Assembly: GCA_963732335.1 (NCBI GenBank)
Contig: CAVSZO010000006.1
Location: 1-64,000, forward strand
Origin: Desertimonas sp963732335
Lineage (GTDB): Bacteria > Actinomycetota > Acidimicrobiia > Acidimicrobiales > Ilumatobacteraceae
DNA: 64,000 nt
Reading direction: 5' to 3'
The notes beneath the pieces are model-generated. The model saw nothing but the letters and a program-made list of their open reading frames with translations. It searched no databases and was not told where the DNA came from. Of the stretch, positions 17,050 through 29,353 are shown piece by piece. Every line of letters begins with the position of its first letter. Positions within the stretch are counted from its first letter, which is position 1. A program made the position numbers and the translations under genes.

Positions 17050-17942
17050 TCATGGAGCCCGCCGCCGCCTGAGCAGCTCGGCGACGGCCGCGGCGATCGG
17101 CTGGCCGGTGTGGTCCTCGTAGTAGGTGAAGCCGGGCGACGGGTTGACCTCGAAGCAGACCCAGCTGCCCGTCATAGGTGCGGCGTAGGTCGATCCCGGC
17201 GACGAGGAGGCCCATGTCTGCTGGCACCCGCGAGGCGAGCTGTGCTCGAGCGGTTCGGGGAGATCGAAGGGGGCGAGCTTGACCGATCGACCCGTCCTCG
17301 GACGCGTAGCGGTAGTCGCTGGCGGCGGACGTCACCGAGGTGGCGAAGCAGCGATCGCCGACGACGTGGACGCGCACGTCGAGCCCGTCGATCCACTGCT
17401 GCAGCTGAACGGGACCGTGGCCGACGCGGTCGAGCCGCTCCGGCTCGTTCGCGTCGACCGTGTTGACGATGCTGCGCAACCCGCTGATCGACTTGTACAC
17501 GATCCGCCCGTGGTGGGCGAGGAACGCCTTGGCGGCGATGGCGTCGCTGGTCACGAGCGTGTCGGGCGTCGGCAGAGCCGGCGGCCTCGATCAGCGCGAG
17601 CTGGAACGGCTTGGACAGGTTCGAGCGACCGGCCGGCGGGCCGGTTGACGACCGTCGCGGTCATCGACTCCGGCCACGGCGAGCAGCGTCGCCGAGGTCG
17701 TCTGGCGCGCGCCGCGTCTGCTCGCCGGGTCGGAGGTAGATGCCGTCGATCTCTTCGAGGTCGATGCGCCGGCCGCCGACCTGCATCCACCCGTCGAGCT
17801 GCGGGCCGAGGCGCGACCTCGTAGCGGACCGCGTCGAGGGCGCGATCGTCGAGGTGGACGATGTCCGGTGCCCGTTCGGCGAGGGCCTCGAGCACCGCGA
17901 GCGACGGGCGGGTCGTCGCGCGACACCCCAGACGACGATCAC
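17050..17942 (-). CDS. ATP-grasp ligase, RimK/graspetide-ligase-like (frameshifted)
   Basis: Read across several frame changes this gives about 297 residues. The N-terminal pre-ATP-grasp part is VIVVWGV, SLAVLEALAERAPDIVHLDD, then LDGWMQVGGRRIDLEEIDGIYLRPGEQ. The ATP-grasp core follows: PTPDTLVTSDAIAAKAFLAHHGRIVYKSISGLRSIV (the Lys that contacts ATP), PVQLQQWIDGLDVRVHVVGD, AGIDLRR and the metal-binding end WVCFEVNPSPGFTYYE. The order matches RimK and the microviridin-type ligases, which join carboxylates to amines or hydroxyls on proteins. The GTG start at 17942 overlaps the upstream stop (GTGA). Its substrate is unknown; the kelch protein in the same operon is a candidate. Confidence 0.7.
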
Positions 17943-18623
17943 GCCGCGCGCGGGGCGGCGAGGAGCTGGCGCGAGTCGCGCCGCTGGCGGCGGCGGACGG
18001 GCGGGAGCGGGTCGTGATCGCCGTGAGCCGGCCGGTGTCGTCGAAGGCCAGCGACGGCCCAGCCAGTCCGAGGCGGCGCACACCGCCACGGCGGCGTCGC
18101 CATGCGGTGCGGCGACGTCGCCGACGTGCTGGCTGCCGACGACCTCGACGAGCACGTCCGCCGTCGCCGGCTCGCGGCCGCCGCGGTGCTTCGCAGCACG
18201 AGTGGCGCCACGTTCGACGCCGAGCCGACGCGGCGACGGCCATCCAGTGCTCTGGTCGCAGGGCCGCTTCGCCGAACGCGCCGCCGTCGCCGACCGGGTT
18301 GACGACGCTGGCGCCGGTGCGGTGCAGCACGTAAACCAGGAACGCGTGCGCCTCGGCCGCCAGGTAGTCACGGTCGTCTGCATGGGTGCCGGTCAGCTCC
18401 TCGGGGTAGACCGTGGCCCTGCGCACGAACACGCCGGTGACCTGGCAGTCGGGAATCACGGCGCCGTCGATCGACCCAGTCGCGATGGCCCGTCAGTCGG
18501 TTCCGACGGCCAGATCCATCCGGGTCGGGTGAGGTCCTCGGCGGAGCAGAGGGCGGCGTCGGGCCAGGCCTGCACGAGGTCCGTCGCCACCTCGTCGTGG
18601 CGGCTGCCGAGGACGACAATCAA
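17939..18623 (-). CDS. Hypothetical protein, pre-ATP-grasp-like partner (frameshifted)
   Basis: About 225 residues in three joined frames: IVVLGSRHDEVATDLVQAWPDAALCSAEDLTRPGW, then DCQVTGVFVRRATVYPEELTGTHADDRDYLAAEAHAFLVYVLHR, TGASVVNPVGDGGAFGEAALRPEHWMAVAASLGV, then VEVVGSQHVGDVAAPHGDAAVAVCAAS. The middle resembles the region before the ATP-grasp domain in graspetide ligases (dDrdyl..E, VNP), but I see no ATP-grasp core, so it may be a stand-alone partner of the next gene. The likely start is TTG at 18623 with GGAG 7 bp upstream, 4 bp after the kelch stop. I do not recognise a named family. Confidence 0.5.
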
Positions 18624-18627
18624 GCGA

Positions 18628-20549
18628 TCACTCCGAGCGTCCGCGCGGCGGCGGCGCCTGCTTTGTCGTGCGCTCCTCGACGGTCGTCTTCTTGGCCGTT
18701 GTCTTCTTCGCCGCGGTCGTCTTCTTGGCGGTGGCCTTCTTGGCGCCGCCCCGCTTCGTGGCGACACGCCCGTGGACCTCATCGTGCAGCCGCTCGGCAC
18801 GCTCGGAAACGACCACCTTGTGGCCGCGGATGAACTCGTGCTTCTCCTGGGTCCGGCGCGCCTCGGCGGCCGAGATCTTGCCGCGGCACGATCTCCTCGA
18901 CGATCGGCTCGGGCGGCCCCACCCGCGGACGTTCGGCGGGCGTGATGAACGCCCGGCTGAGCTCCTCGTTGGCCAGGTCGATGTTCTCGGCGACGAGCTG
19001 CACCGTGCGCACCCACTCCTCCTCGATGCGCTCGAAGATCTCGTTCTCCCGGATGCCCTTGATGTCGACGATGTCGGGGAACCGCTTCTCGGTGAGGTTC
19101 TCGATGATCTCCAGCTTGTCCTTGATCTCGAGCTTAAGCTCCTTGAACCACTTCAGCCGCTGGGTCACCACGACGTTGCGGCAGGTCGCCGTCGGGATGC
19201 CGTTGGCGATCAGCCGCAGGCAGTAGCTGCCGAGCGGCACCGACGACGGCACCTTGAACCGGCAGCTGTGCACCACGGTGCCGGTCTGCAGGCCCATCGT
19301 CGAGAAGTCGGCGGTGCGGCAGTAGTAGATGTCCGAGGTGACGTTCGACTCCAGCCGGACGATCGGGTAGTTCGTCGCCTGGGTGGCGTCGTTGCCGTAG
19401 TAGACGCACTGCGACAGCCCGTTGATCTGGCGGCCCTGCAGCGTGTAGGTGGACCCGGGCACGAGCGAGCTCGGGCAGGCGGTGATCGTCGGCGCCCACA
19501 CCGGGTCAGGAGCACCGTCGGGCGTGTAGATGTCGACGGTCGACGAGTATGTCCGTGTACAGCACCTGCCCGGTCGGCAGCATCAGCATCCGCCCCTGGT
19601 ACGGCACCGTCGCCGCCGTCGACGCACCTGGCACGACGGAGATCGTGTTGGCGACCGGGTCGTACTCGAAGAACGTCGACGGCGGGTTGAACCCGGCCGG
19701 GTTGGTGATCGGCCCGGCGGTGAACAGAACCCGGCCGTTCGGCAGCAGGCACGCCGGGGCGTCGACGGCGCCCTGGGCCTGGTTGTTGACCTGCGGGATC
19801 GTCGGCCCGGCCACCCACGTGCCCGCCTGGTTGGCGATCGGCGGCGGGGTGTACAGCGCAGTGAACCCGGTGGCGCCGATGGCGAACACCCGCCCGTCGG
19901 GGAGCAGCACCTGGGCGCCGATCTCGCGGATGCTGTCGACGAGCGACTGCGGCGTGGCCCCGGCGGCGACCCAGGTGTTGGCGGCGATGATGTACTTCTC
20001 GGCGTTGGGCGGGTTGGTGGCGTCGATCGACAGGATCGTGCCGTCGGGCAGCAGCGACCAACCCTCCTCGGAGACGTTGTTGAGCTTGTTCGCCGCGGCG
20101 GCCCACGTGGCCGTCGCGGGGTCGAAGATCGCCGTCTGCGTGGTGTTGATCCTGCCGACGAACCAACGGCCGTCGGGCAGGACGCAACCGGGCGAGTCGC
20201 CGATCGCCGTCCAGCCCGCCGGCGCCGGGATCAACGTCCACGTGTTGGCCACCGGGTCGTAGATCTCGGACGTCTCCAGGAACGTCATCGTGAACCCGTC
20301 GTACTCCCCACCGGAGTAGATGACCCGGCCGTCGCGGAGGATGCCCGCCGAGTAGTACAGCGGAGCCTCGGTGCTGCTCGCCAGCGTCGTCCACGTGCCG
20401 TTGACGTAGTCGCCCGAGATGGTCGGCGAGTACCGGTACCACTCATTCGTGCCGTAGCCCTGGGCCATGACCGTTCCGTCGGTCAGCAGCAACATCGTTG
20501 CCACGTCGTCCGGCGGCGCGTTCGTGATCGTCGTCCACGTACCGGCCAT
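18628..20549 (-). CDS. Kelch/galactose-oxidase-like protein (DUF1929) with Lys/Thr-rich tail
   Basis: About 640 residues after correcting frame changes near 19545 and 18893. Residues 1-340 are kelch-like blades (GTVMAQGYGTNEWYRYSPTISG, DGRVIYSGGEYDGFTMTFLETSEIYDPVANTW, PDGRVFAIGATGFTALYTPP). About 345-450 is a DUF1929/galactose-oxidase early-set domain (GSTYTLQGRQINGLSQCVYYGNDATQATNYPIVRL). A helical charged part follows (LKWFKELKLEIKDKLEIIENL, EEEWVRTVQLVAENIDLANEELSRAFITPAERP). The tail is KRGGAKKATAKKTTAAKKTT then AKKTTVEERTTK. No signal peptide is visible. The ATG at 20549 follows GGGGGAGGG. It leads a tight operon with the ATP-grasp pair. Such a tail resembles bacterial histone-H1-like proteins. 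Confidence 0.75.
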
Positions 20550-20630
20550 AGGCCCTCCCCCGCGGTCGGTGTCCCGACTCCGCCTCCCAGCGACGCCGTG
20601 CACACAGCTGACTTGTCGGCGGAACTCTAC

Positions 20631-20650
20631 GACGCCGGAATTCCGGCGTC
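20631..20650. promoter_or_regulatory. Perfect 20-bp palindrome upstream of the kelch operon
   Basis: GACGCCGGAA followed by its exact reverse complement TTCCGGCGTC, centred 92 bp upstream of the kelch start and 165 bp from the divergent DUF6325 gene. A perfect 10+10 palindrome between divergent operons is a strong candidate operator for a dimeric regulator. Confidence 0.55.
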
Positions 20651-20731
20651 CGCTGAATTCTCGTCGACGGCGGGGATTGTTCACGTCGTTCTCCGTCGAG
20701 TCACGTTGCGAGTCATTTCCGTCGAGTTGTC

Positions 20732-20737
20732 TACGAT
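20732..20737 (+). promoter_or_regulatory. Possible -10 box (TACGAT) for the DUF6325 cluster
   Basis: TACGAT lies 69 bp before the GTG of the DUF6325 gene. Just upstream, TCCGTCGAGT occurs twice (20692-20701 and 20718-20727), a possible paired activator site. There is no strong -35 at the usual distance. Confidence 0.3.
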
Positions 20738-20805
20738 GAGCGTCGACCAACACGGCGCAACGGCACGAGACGCCACATGGCGTTCGTCGAAGGAGGGACC
20801 AACCA

Positions 20806-21246
20806 GTGGCTGACGACGAAGCGGCGATGGGGCCGATCAGCTATCTGATCGTCGAGTTCCCGGGCAACAAGATGACCGGCGAAGGATTCGCGAGCCTCGT
20901 CGACCTGGTCGACCGCGGCGTGATCCGCATCCTCGACCTCGTGTTCGTCACTCGCGGTGACGACGGCTCGATGCGGGCGCTGGAGCTGCGCGACCTCGAC
21001 AGCGACGGCAGTTCGACCTGGCGGTCTTCGAGGGCGCGTCGTCGGGGCTGCTCGACCAGTCCGATCTCGACGACGCGGCCGCGTGATCGAGCCGGGCTCG
21101 TCGGCCGGCGATCCTGATCTTCGAGAACCGTTGGGCGACGCCGTTCGTCGCAGGCCCTGCGCGCGGCGGCGCCGAGCTGGTGGCGGCCGGATACATCCCG
21201 CAGCGCCGACATCGCGGCGTCGCTCGACGCGACCGAAGCCGGCTGA
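20806..21246 (+). CDS. DUF6325 family protein (frameshifted)
   Basis: Reconstructed length is about 146 residues. The GTG start follows AAGGAGGGA. The N-terminus MGPISYLIVEFPGNKMTGEGFASLVDLVDRGVIRILDLVFV is the DUF6325 signature. After a shift near 21010 it reads FDLAVFEGASSGLLDQSDLDDAA, and after another near 21085 VIEPGSSAAILIFENRWATPFVAALR, ending AGGAELVAAGYIPAADIAASLDATEAG. The family is found in Actinobacteria next to SHOCT proteins and DUF1269 genes, as here, and has no assigned function. It is probably cotranscribed with the SHOCT gene 33 bp downstream. Confidence 0.75.
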
Positions 21247-21279
21247 TCCGACCACACCGACCGAGAAAGGACGAGAGCA

Positions 21280-21571
21280 TGCCGGACTGCTCCGAGGAGT
21301 CGCCCGCACCGCCGTCGTCGCCGGCACCGCCACCGCGGTCTCCAACCGCGTGTCGCGCCGCCAGGCCAATCGCTGGTCCAACCAGGAGGAGGCGCAGTAC
21401 GCCCAGCAGCAGCAGTACTACGAGCCGCCACCGCAGTACGCTGCGCCCGGCGCCGCGCTCCGGCCGCGCCGGACCGATCGCCCAGCTGAAGGAGCTCGCG
21501 GAGCTCAAGGCCAGGGCATCCTCACCGAGGCCGAGTTCGCGGCGCAGAAGGCGAAGATCCTCGCGACGTGA
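21280..21571 (+). CDS. SHOCT domain protein (frameshifted)
   Basis: About 97 residues. After the ATG at 21280 (AGAAAGGACGAGAGC upstream) the correct frame reads GLLRGVARTAVVAGTATAVSNRVSRRQANRWSNQEEAQY, a Gln/Tyr/Pro-rich linker (AQQQQYYEPPPQYAAPG), then the SHOCT domain PIAQLKELAELKAQGILTEAEFAAQKAKIL. SHOCT is a short helical domain found at the ends of membrane and oligomeric proteins. Frame changes lie near 21290 and 21465. The order DUF6325 then SHOCT is a recurrent pair. Confidence 0.7.
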
Positions 21572-21589
21572 GGTCGCGCGCGGACTCGC

Positions 21590-21842
21590 ATGCTGTTCCT
21601 CTACCGGCCTCGACAGACCTGGATGCCGTACCGGCTGCCCGCGCAACCGCACGCAGCAGGACGCCTACAACCGGCAGCTGCAGGAGCGGTTCACGTCGAC
21701 CCGCCGGGTCGCTCCGCGCCGCTGCCGGCGAGCCGTCCAACGCGACCCCGTCGCCGCCCTGAAGGAGCTCGCCGAGCTGCACGATCCGGGGTGCTTGACC
21801 GACGCCGAGTTCGCGGCGGCGAAAGCGAAGCTGCTTGGCGAG
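21590..21842 (+). CDS. Second small SHOCT protein (frameshifted)
   Basis: About 85 residues: MLFLYRPRQTWMPYRLPAQPHA, after a shift QQDAYNRQLQERFTSTRRVAP, and after another the SHOCT domain DPVAALKELAELHDPGCLTDAEFAAAKAKLLGE. It starts 19 bp after the first SHOCT gene and is likely in the same transcript. The two SHOCT domains are similar but the linkers are not. The exact stop is unclear because the frame remains open to 21878. Confidence 0.6.
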
Positions 21843-22288
21843 ATGACCTCGAACTGCCGCACGCGCCGACGATGCTGATCCTGGGCCCTGCGCGCCGGCG
21901 TCGACCGCGACCGGCAGACGCTCGCGGCGTCTGTACACCGATGACGTTCGAGCGTGGACGCCGGCGTTGTCGACGGCGTCGCTGACGGAGCTGATCGCCG
22001 AGCTGGACCGTCGCGACGAGGCGTTCTCGGACATCGAGTTCGAGCGTCGCGCCGCTCGACGTCGGCGGCGACTACGCGTGCGCCGAATGGACGGTCGACG
22101 ATGACCCACACCGGCACCGTCGAGCTCGCCGACGGGACGACCGATCGAGCCGACCGGCGTTCGGGTCACGTTGCACGGCGTCACGGTCGCCGAGTTCCGT
22201 CGGCGACCGGATCTGCTCGCTGCGCCAGTACTGGGACGAGTTCTCCGTGTTCGAGCAGCTCGGCGTGCTGACTGGCGAGGGCGAGTGA
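21843..22288 (+). CDS. SnoaL-like/NTF2-fold protein (frameshifted)
   Basis: Joining three frames gives VDRDRQTLAASVH, YTDDVRAWTPALSTASLTELIAELDRRDEAFSDIEFERRA, ALDVGGDYACAEWTVDDDP, then TGVRVTLHGVTVAEFRGDRICSLRQYWDEFSVFEQLGVLTGEGE, about 148 residues. The ending (G..I...R.YWDE) is typical of SnoaL-like NTF2-fold proteins, which bind or turn over small hydrophobic ligands. Start is taken as the ATG at 21843, where the second SHOCT protein ends. Frame changes fall near 21890, 22050 and 22140. Confidence 0.6.
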
Positions 22289-22381
22289 TCGCACAGCGAG
22301 CTGCACCAGCGTCATAACCTCGCGCTGCGGGGCCATGATCGGCCGCCGTCCCGTCCACGTTCCGCGACCGAGGAGTATGAG

Positions 22382-23032
22382 GTGGCTATCAACGAACCAG
22401 CCGACCAACCGGACCCGTCGCCAGAATGGTCTGCAGCTCTGCCGGCTGCGACGACCCCAGTGCCCGACCCGGATGCTCCACTCGAGACTCCGCTCGATGC
22501 TCCACTCGCAGCCACGCCAGCGCAACCGCTGGCAGCGGTGCCATCGACCGGTCCGCTGCGCGTCCTGTCCATCATCGTGATCGCAGCCGGCGCGATCCTC
22601 GTGATCGCTGGCATCGTGACGTGGATCGTCGTTCGGGACCAACTCGCCGACGAGAACATCGTCGTGTCCGAGGACGCCCCCTTCCTCGCCGGCGACGACG
22701 TCAACGGACCCTTCACGGCGTACGCCGAGGCGGAGGCGATCAACGATCACGCACTGGAGGCAAGCGGAGGACTCACCTACGCCGAGCTCGAGCGCGACGA
22801 TCCGACCCGCGAGACGGTCATGACCGCCTCGTTCCTACGGGCGTCGCTGTACACCTCGGTCGTGAGCTTCGGCGTTGCGTTCTTCGCCTTCGGTGTCGGC
22901 ATCGTCCTGATCCTCGTCGGATGGGCGCTGCTGCACATCGAAAGGGTGCTGCGGGCAGCCCGCGGCGCGGCGACTCGCACCGTGGGCTGCACCTCCGGAC
23001 CTCACGGCCCCCGTCGCGTAACGCCTCGCTGA
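22382..23032 (+). CDS. Hypothetical membrane protein with two helices
   Basis: An intact 216-residue protein starting at GTG 22382 with GAGGAG upstream. Residues 1-58 are Pro/Ala-rich and probably disordered. Helix 1 (VLSIIVIAAGAILVIAGIVTWIVV, about 60-84) is followed by an outside domain (DQLADENIVVSEDAPFLAGDDVNGPFTAYAEAEAINDHAL) and helix 2 (VVSFGVAFFAFGVGIVLILVGWALL, about 160-185). The VVSEDAPFLAG region is shared with actinobacterial proteins often mislabelled as ring-opening dioxygenase LigA. Function is unknown. It lies between the SHOCT cluster and a minus-strand DUF1269 gene. Confidence 0.7.
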   Translation: MAINEPADQPDPSPEWSAALPAATTPVPDPDAPLETPLDAPLAATPAQPLAAVPSTGPLRVLSIIVIAAGAILVIAGIVTWIVVRDQLADENIVVSEDAPFLAGDDVNGPFTAYAEAEAINDHALEASGGLTYAELERDDPTRETVMTASFLRASLYTSVVSFGVAFFAFGVGIVLILVGWALLHIERVLRAARGAATRTVGCTSGPHGPRRVTPR

Positions 23033-23060
23033 ACCGGAGCGGACGGCCGGGGCAGACGGA

Positions 23061-23679
23061 TCAGGCTGGGGGCGCGGCTCCGTCCCCCTCCGGTGACTCG
23101 CTCTGTGCCGTCTTGGCGTCCGCTTCGAGTTCGGCGGTATCGGCCTTCAGCGTCTTGGCCTCCACCTTGCTGGCCTTCTTCATCGCCGCTTCGATCTTGG
23201 CGCCCATGTCCGAGACCCCGACGACGACCAAGCCGGCCTGTCCGGCGTCGAGCTGCTCGCCCAGCTCCTTGAGATCGTGGCGGCTCATCCCCGCGGAGGC
23301 ATGACCGGCCACTGCGCCGAGGATCGCGCCGCCCACCGGTCGTGGCGGCGACAAGGCCGCCGCCGATCGCGGCGAACGGGAACAGGGCGACGACCAGCCC
23401 GGTAGCGAGACCGACGCCGGCGCCCAAGACTCCGCCAACCCGGGTCGGTGTCTCGTGCTTCTTGGCGATCTTCACCTTGCCGTCGTCGCGCCGCTCGATC
23501 AGGGCGGCGTCGTACGTGTCGATCAGCTCCGCCTCGGTGTGCAGGTCCTTGATCAGCTCGTAGTCGGACTCGGCGTCCGCGACCCGGTCGTAGACACCGA
23601 CGAAGACGATGAACGTATCGATTGCCATCTGTGCCACCGTAGACCGGCTCGCGGTGCGTTTGGTGAGCTCGAACCTCAT
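23061..23679 (-). CDS. DUF1269 family protein (one frameshift)
   Basis: About 205 residues: IDTFIVFVGVYDRVADAESDYELIKDLHTEAELIDTYDAALIERRDDGKVKIAKKHETP, a Gly-rich hydrophobic stretch GVLGAGVGLATGLVVALFPFAAIGGGLVA, then after a shift near 23340 GGAILGAVAGHASAGMSRHDLKELGEQLDAGQAGLVVVGVSDM and a Lys/Glu/Ala-rich coiled tail ending EGDGAAPPA. This is the DUF1269 layout, a small membrane-associated protein of unknown role. The ATG at 23679 overlaps the SulP stop (ATGA), suggesting coupling; an internal ATG at 23628 (MAIDTF) is closer to the family start. Confidence 0.75.
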
Positions 23680-25398
23680 GGCGCGGGCTTCTCTTCGCCG
23701 AAGGTCGGGTCGATGTCGGTGAGGGCTTCCTCGATCGAGGCGTAGAAGTGGTCGCGGTCGAGGGTCTTGAACAGCCCGTAGTCGTGGACGAGGTCACGGA
23801 GGCGGGTGCGTAGCTCGACGAAGGCGAGGTGTACGCCCTTGGCGTTGAGCTCGTTGTCGAGGCGCTCGAGCATTCCGGCCGCGGTGACGTCGATGTCGGT
23901 GATGGCCTCGCACTGCAGCACCACCCACGCCGGCCGGCGCTCCTGCACCAGTTCGCGCACCTGGTCGGCGAAGATGCCGGAGTTGGCGAAGAACAGTGGC
24001 GCCTCCCAGCGGAACACCACCACGTCAGGGTGCTCCGCGAGGCCGTCACCCCCCTGGTCGCTGTGCCAGCCCTCGCGGCCGGGCACACGTCCGAGCACTT
24101 CGCCGTGCGGCCACCAGTTCTGCTGGAAGAAGAGCAGGATCGACAGCACGACGGCGACGACGATGCCTTCGAGGACCCCGAGGAAGATGACGCCGGCGCT
24201 GGCGACGAGCGAGAGCACCACCGCGGAGCGTCGGCACCTTCCACACTCTGGCGAGAACGGAGAAGTCGGCGAGGGAGAGTGCCGCGGCGATGACCACCGC
24301 GGCCAGCGCGGAGTTCGGCAGGTCGGCGAGGAGTCCGTTGAAGAACACGAGCAACAGCACCACGACACCAGCGCCGACGATGCCGGCGAGCTGGCTCTTG
24401 GCCCCCGACTGCTCGGCGACGGCCGTGCGTGAGCTGCTGGCCGAGATGGCGAACCCCCGGAAGAAGCCGGCGGCGATGTTCGCCGAGCCGATGCCGATCA
24501 TCTCCTTGTTCGGCTTCACCCGCTCGCCACGGCGGGCGTTGAACGAGGTGGACAGGGCGATGGTGTCGGTCAGCGACACGAGCGTGATGCCCACCGCGGC
24601 GACGAGCAGCGGCACGACGTCGCCGACCTCGGTCCACGGCACTTCGGGCGTGGGCAGCCCCTCGGGAAGGGTGCCGACCGTGCCGATGTCGAGGTCGAAG
24701 ACGGCGGTGACGGCGGTGGCGCCGACCACCGCGACGAGGACGGCCGGGATCGCACGGGTGAGGCGCGGCAGCACCAGCAGCACGGCGAGCGTGGTGAGCC
24801 CCACGCCGAGGGCCGTGGCGTCGCGCTGGTCGAAGTTCGTCACGAACTCCCGCACCTCCTCGACGAAGGTGTCGGCGTCCGTCGAGAACCCGCTGAGCTT
24901 CGGCAGCTGCCCGACGATGATGACGATGGCCAGTCCGTTCATGTAGCCGACCTGGACCTCGCTCGAGAGCAGGTCGGCAACGAAGCCCAACTTGCCGACA
25001 CCAAGCCCGATCTCGATGAGGCCGACCAGGATGGCGAGCATGCCGGCCAGGGCGATGGCGGTGGCAGGGTCGTCGCCGGCCACGACGAGCGGGGTGATGG
25101 CGGCGAAGATCAGCGGCCCGAGTGATGAGTCGGGACCGAGCACGAGGATCTTCGACGGCCCCATCAGGGCGTAGCCGACGAGGCAGGCGATCGTGGTATA
25201 GAGACCGTTCACCGGAGGCAGCCCGGCGAGCTCGGCGTATGCCATGCCCTGTGGGACCAGGATCGCCGCCAGGACGATCCCCGCCACGAGGTCGGAGCGC
25301 AGCCAACGCCGCTCGTACGTGCGGAGCGACGCAACTCCGGGCACGTAGCCCTTCACCGCCACCAACCGCCCGTCGCCCGCCGCGTGCATCAAACCCAC
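23676..25398 (-). CDS. SulP/SLC26 family anion transporter with STAS domain
   Basis: About 573 residues with one or two frame changes near 24240-24190. The N-terminus has the SulP signature DLVAGIVLAAILVPQGMAYAELAGLPPVNGLYT (residues 35-67), and the transport core continues through SSSRTAVAEQSGAKSQLAGIVGAGVVVLLLV. The C-terminal STAS domain (about residues 440-560) reads VVVFRWEAPLFFANSGIFADQVRELV and AITDIDVTAAGMLERLDNELNAKGVHLAFVELR. Relatives carry sulfate or bicarbonate; no carbonic anhydrase or sulfur gene is adjacent to decide. It is coupled to the DUF1269 gene downstream. Confidence 0.85.
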
Positions 25399-25616
25399 CT
25401 GCGTCGTCGTGCCTTCGATCGGTGGCCGGTCAGCCGCCCGGCAGCCCTTCGACCATCACCTTGCCCATTGTCGTCACCTTCCCGTTGTGGTTGATCTTGG
25501 CTTGTTCAGTAAGGAGTTGTCATTCCCGGCCTCGAACGTGCGTCGCGCCGGTCGTCGAAGCATCCACAACGTGGGGTCGCCCGCCGTTGCGCCGGGCAAG
25601 CGGCTGACCGGACTGG

Positions 25617-28011
<2,395 letters not shown>

Positions 28012-28043
28012 CGTGTCGGCGGCACTGATCGGTCGTGAAGCAC

Positions 28044-28461
28044 CTAGCGCAGTTCCTGGATGCGGATCAGGTTGCCGGCAGGATCGCGGACGGCGCAGTC
28101 GCGAACCCCGTACGGCTGCTCGGTCGGCTCCTGGACGACCTCGGCGTCGCTGGCTGCCTGCAGCTGCTCAAAGGTGCCGTCGAGGTCCTTGGTGGCCAGG
28201 TTGATGACGGCGAAGGTGCCCTTGGCCATCATCTCGGCGATGGTGCGGCGCTCGTCGTCGGTGATGCCGCAGCCCGGCGGCGCCGGCGGCTGCAGGACGA
28301 TGGACGTGCCGGGCTGGTCGACGGGGCCGACCGTGATCCAGCGCATCCCCTCGTATCCGACGTCGTCGCGGACCTCGAAGCCGAGGGTGTCGCGATAGAA
28401 GGCCAGGGATGCGTCCGGGTCGTTGTGCGGGAGGAAGCTCTGCGTGAATGGTGATGTCCAT
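28044..28461 (-). CDS. VOC family protein (glyoxalase-like), one frameshift
   Basis: About 139 residues. From the ATG at 28461 (MDITIH) the corrected frame reads QSFLPHNDPDASLAFYRDTLGFEVRDDVGYEGMRWITVGPVDQPGTSIVLQPP, a full VOC N-terminal module. It continues KGTFAVINLATKDLDGTFEQLQ and ends EVVQEPTEQPYGVRDCAVRDPAGNLIRIQEL, with the metal-binding positions expected in DPAGN.I...E. The shift lies near 28440. It is 5 bp downstream of the AraC stop on the same strand; AraC-VOC pairs of this kind are common in Actinobacteria. Confidence 0.85.
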
Positions 28462-28466
28462 GGCAG

Positions 28467-28916
<450 letters not shown>

Positions 28917-28980
28917 CTGCGCGATCGTGCCACATTCCGTGGCAGCAGGGATTCGCCGTTTGTGGTGGCAGGCTGGAGGC

Positions 28981-29256
28981 ATGTGCCGGAACATCAAGAC
29001 CCTCCACAACTTCGAACCGCCGGCGACCGCCGAGGAGTGCCACGCGTCGGCGCTGCAGTACGTGCGCAAGATCAGCGGCATGAACAAGCCTTCGGCGGCC
29101 AACGCCGAAGCGTTCGAACACGCCGTCGACACGGTCGCCGCGGCGACTCGCGAGCTCGTCGCCTCCCTCGTCACCCACAGCCCGCCGCGCGACCGCGAGA
29201 TCGAGGCGGCCAAGGCGCGGGCCCGTTCGGCCGAGCGGTACGCCGCCCTGCGCTAG
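28981..29256 (+). CDS. DUF2277 family protein
   Basis: An intact 91-residue protein that matches DUF2277 from its first residue: MCRNIKTLHNFEPPATAEECHASALQYVRKISGMNKPS, ending in a charged helix RDREIEAAKARARSAERYAALR. The family is widespread and uncharacterised; the start MCRNI is invariant, which fixes the start codon. It is divergent from the AraC gene with a 64-bp gap. Confidence 0.92.
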   Translation: MCRNIKTLHNFEPPATAEECHASALQYVRKISGMNKPSAANAEAFEHAVDTVAAATRELVASLVTHSPPRDREIEAAKARARSAERYAALR

Positions 29257-29353
29257 GCGACAAGCGTCACACTCGACGGGACTCAGCAGAGAGAATTAAA
29301 ACAAGCTCATAGTTGTTGTTAGGGTCGATACCGGAAACGGGAGGGACCCGACA

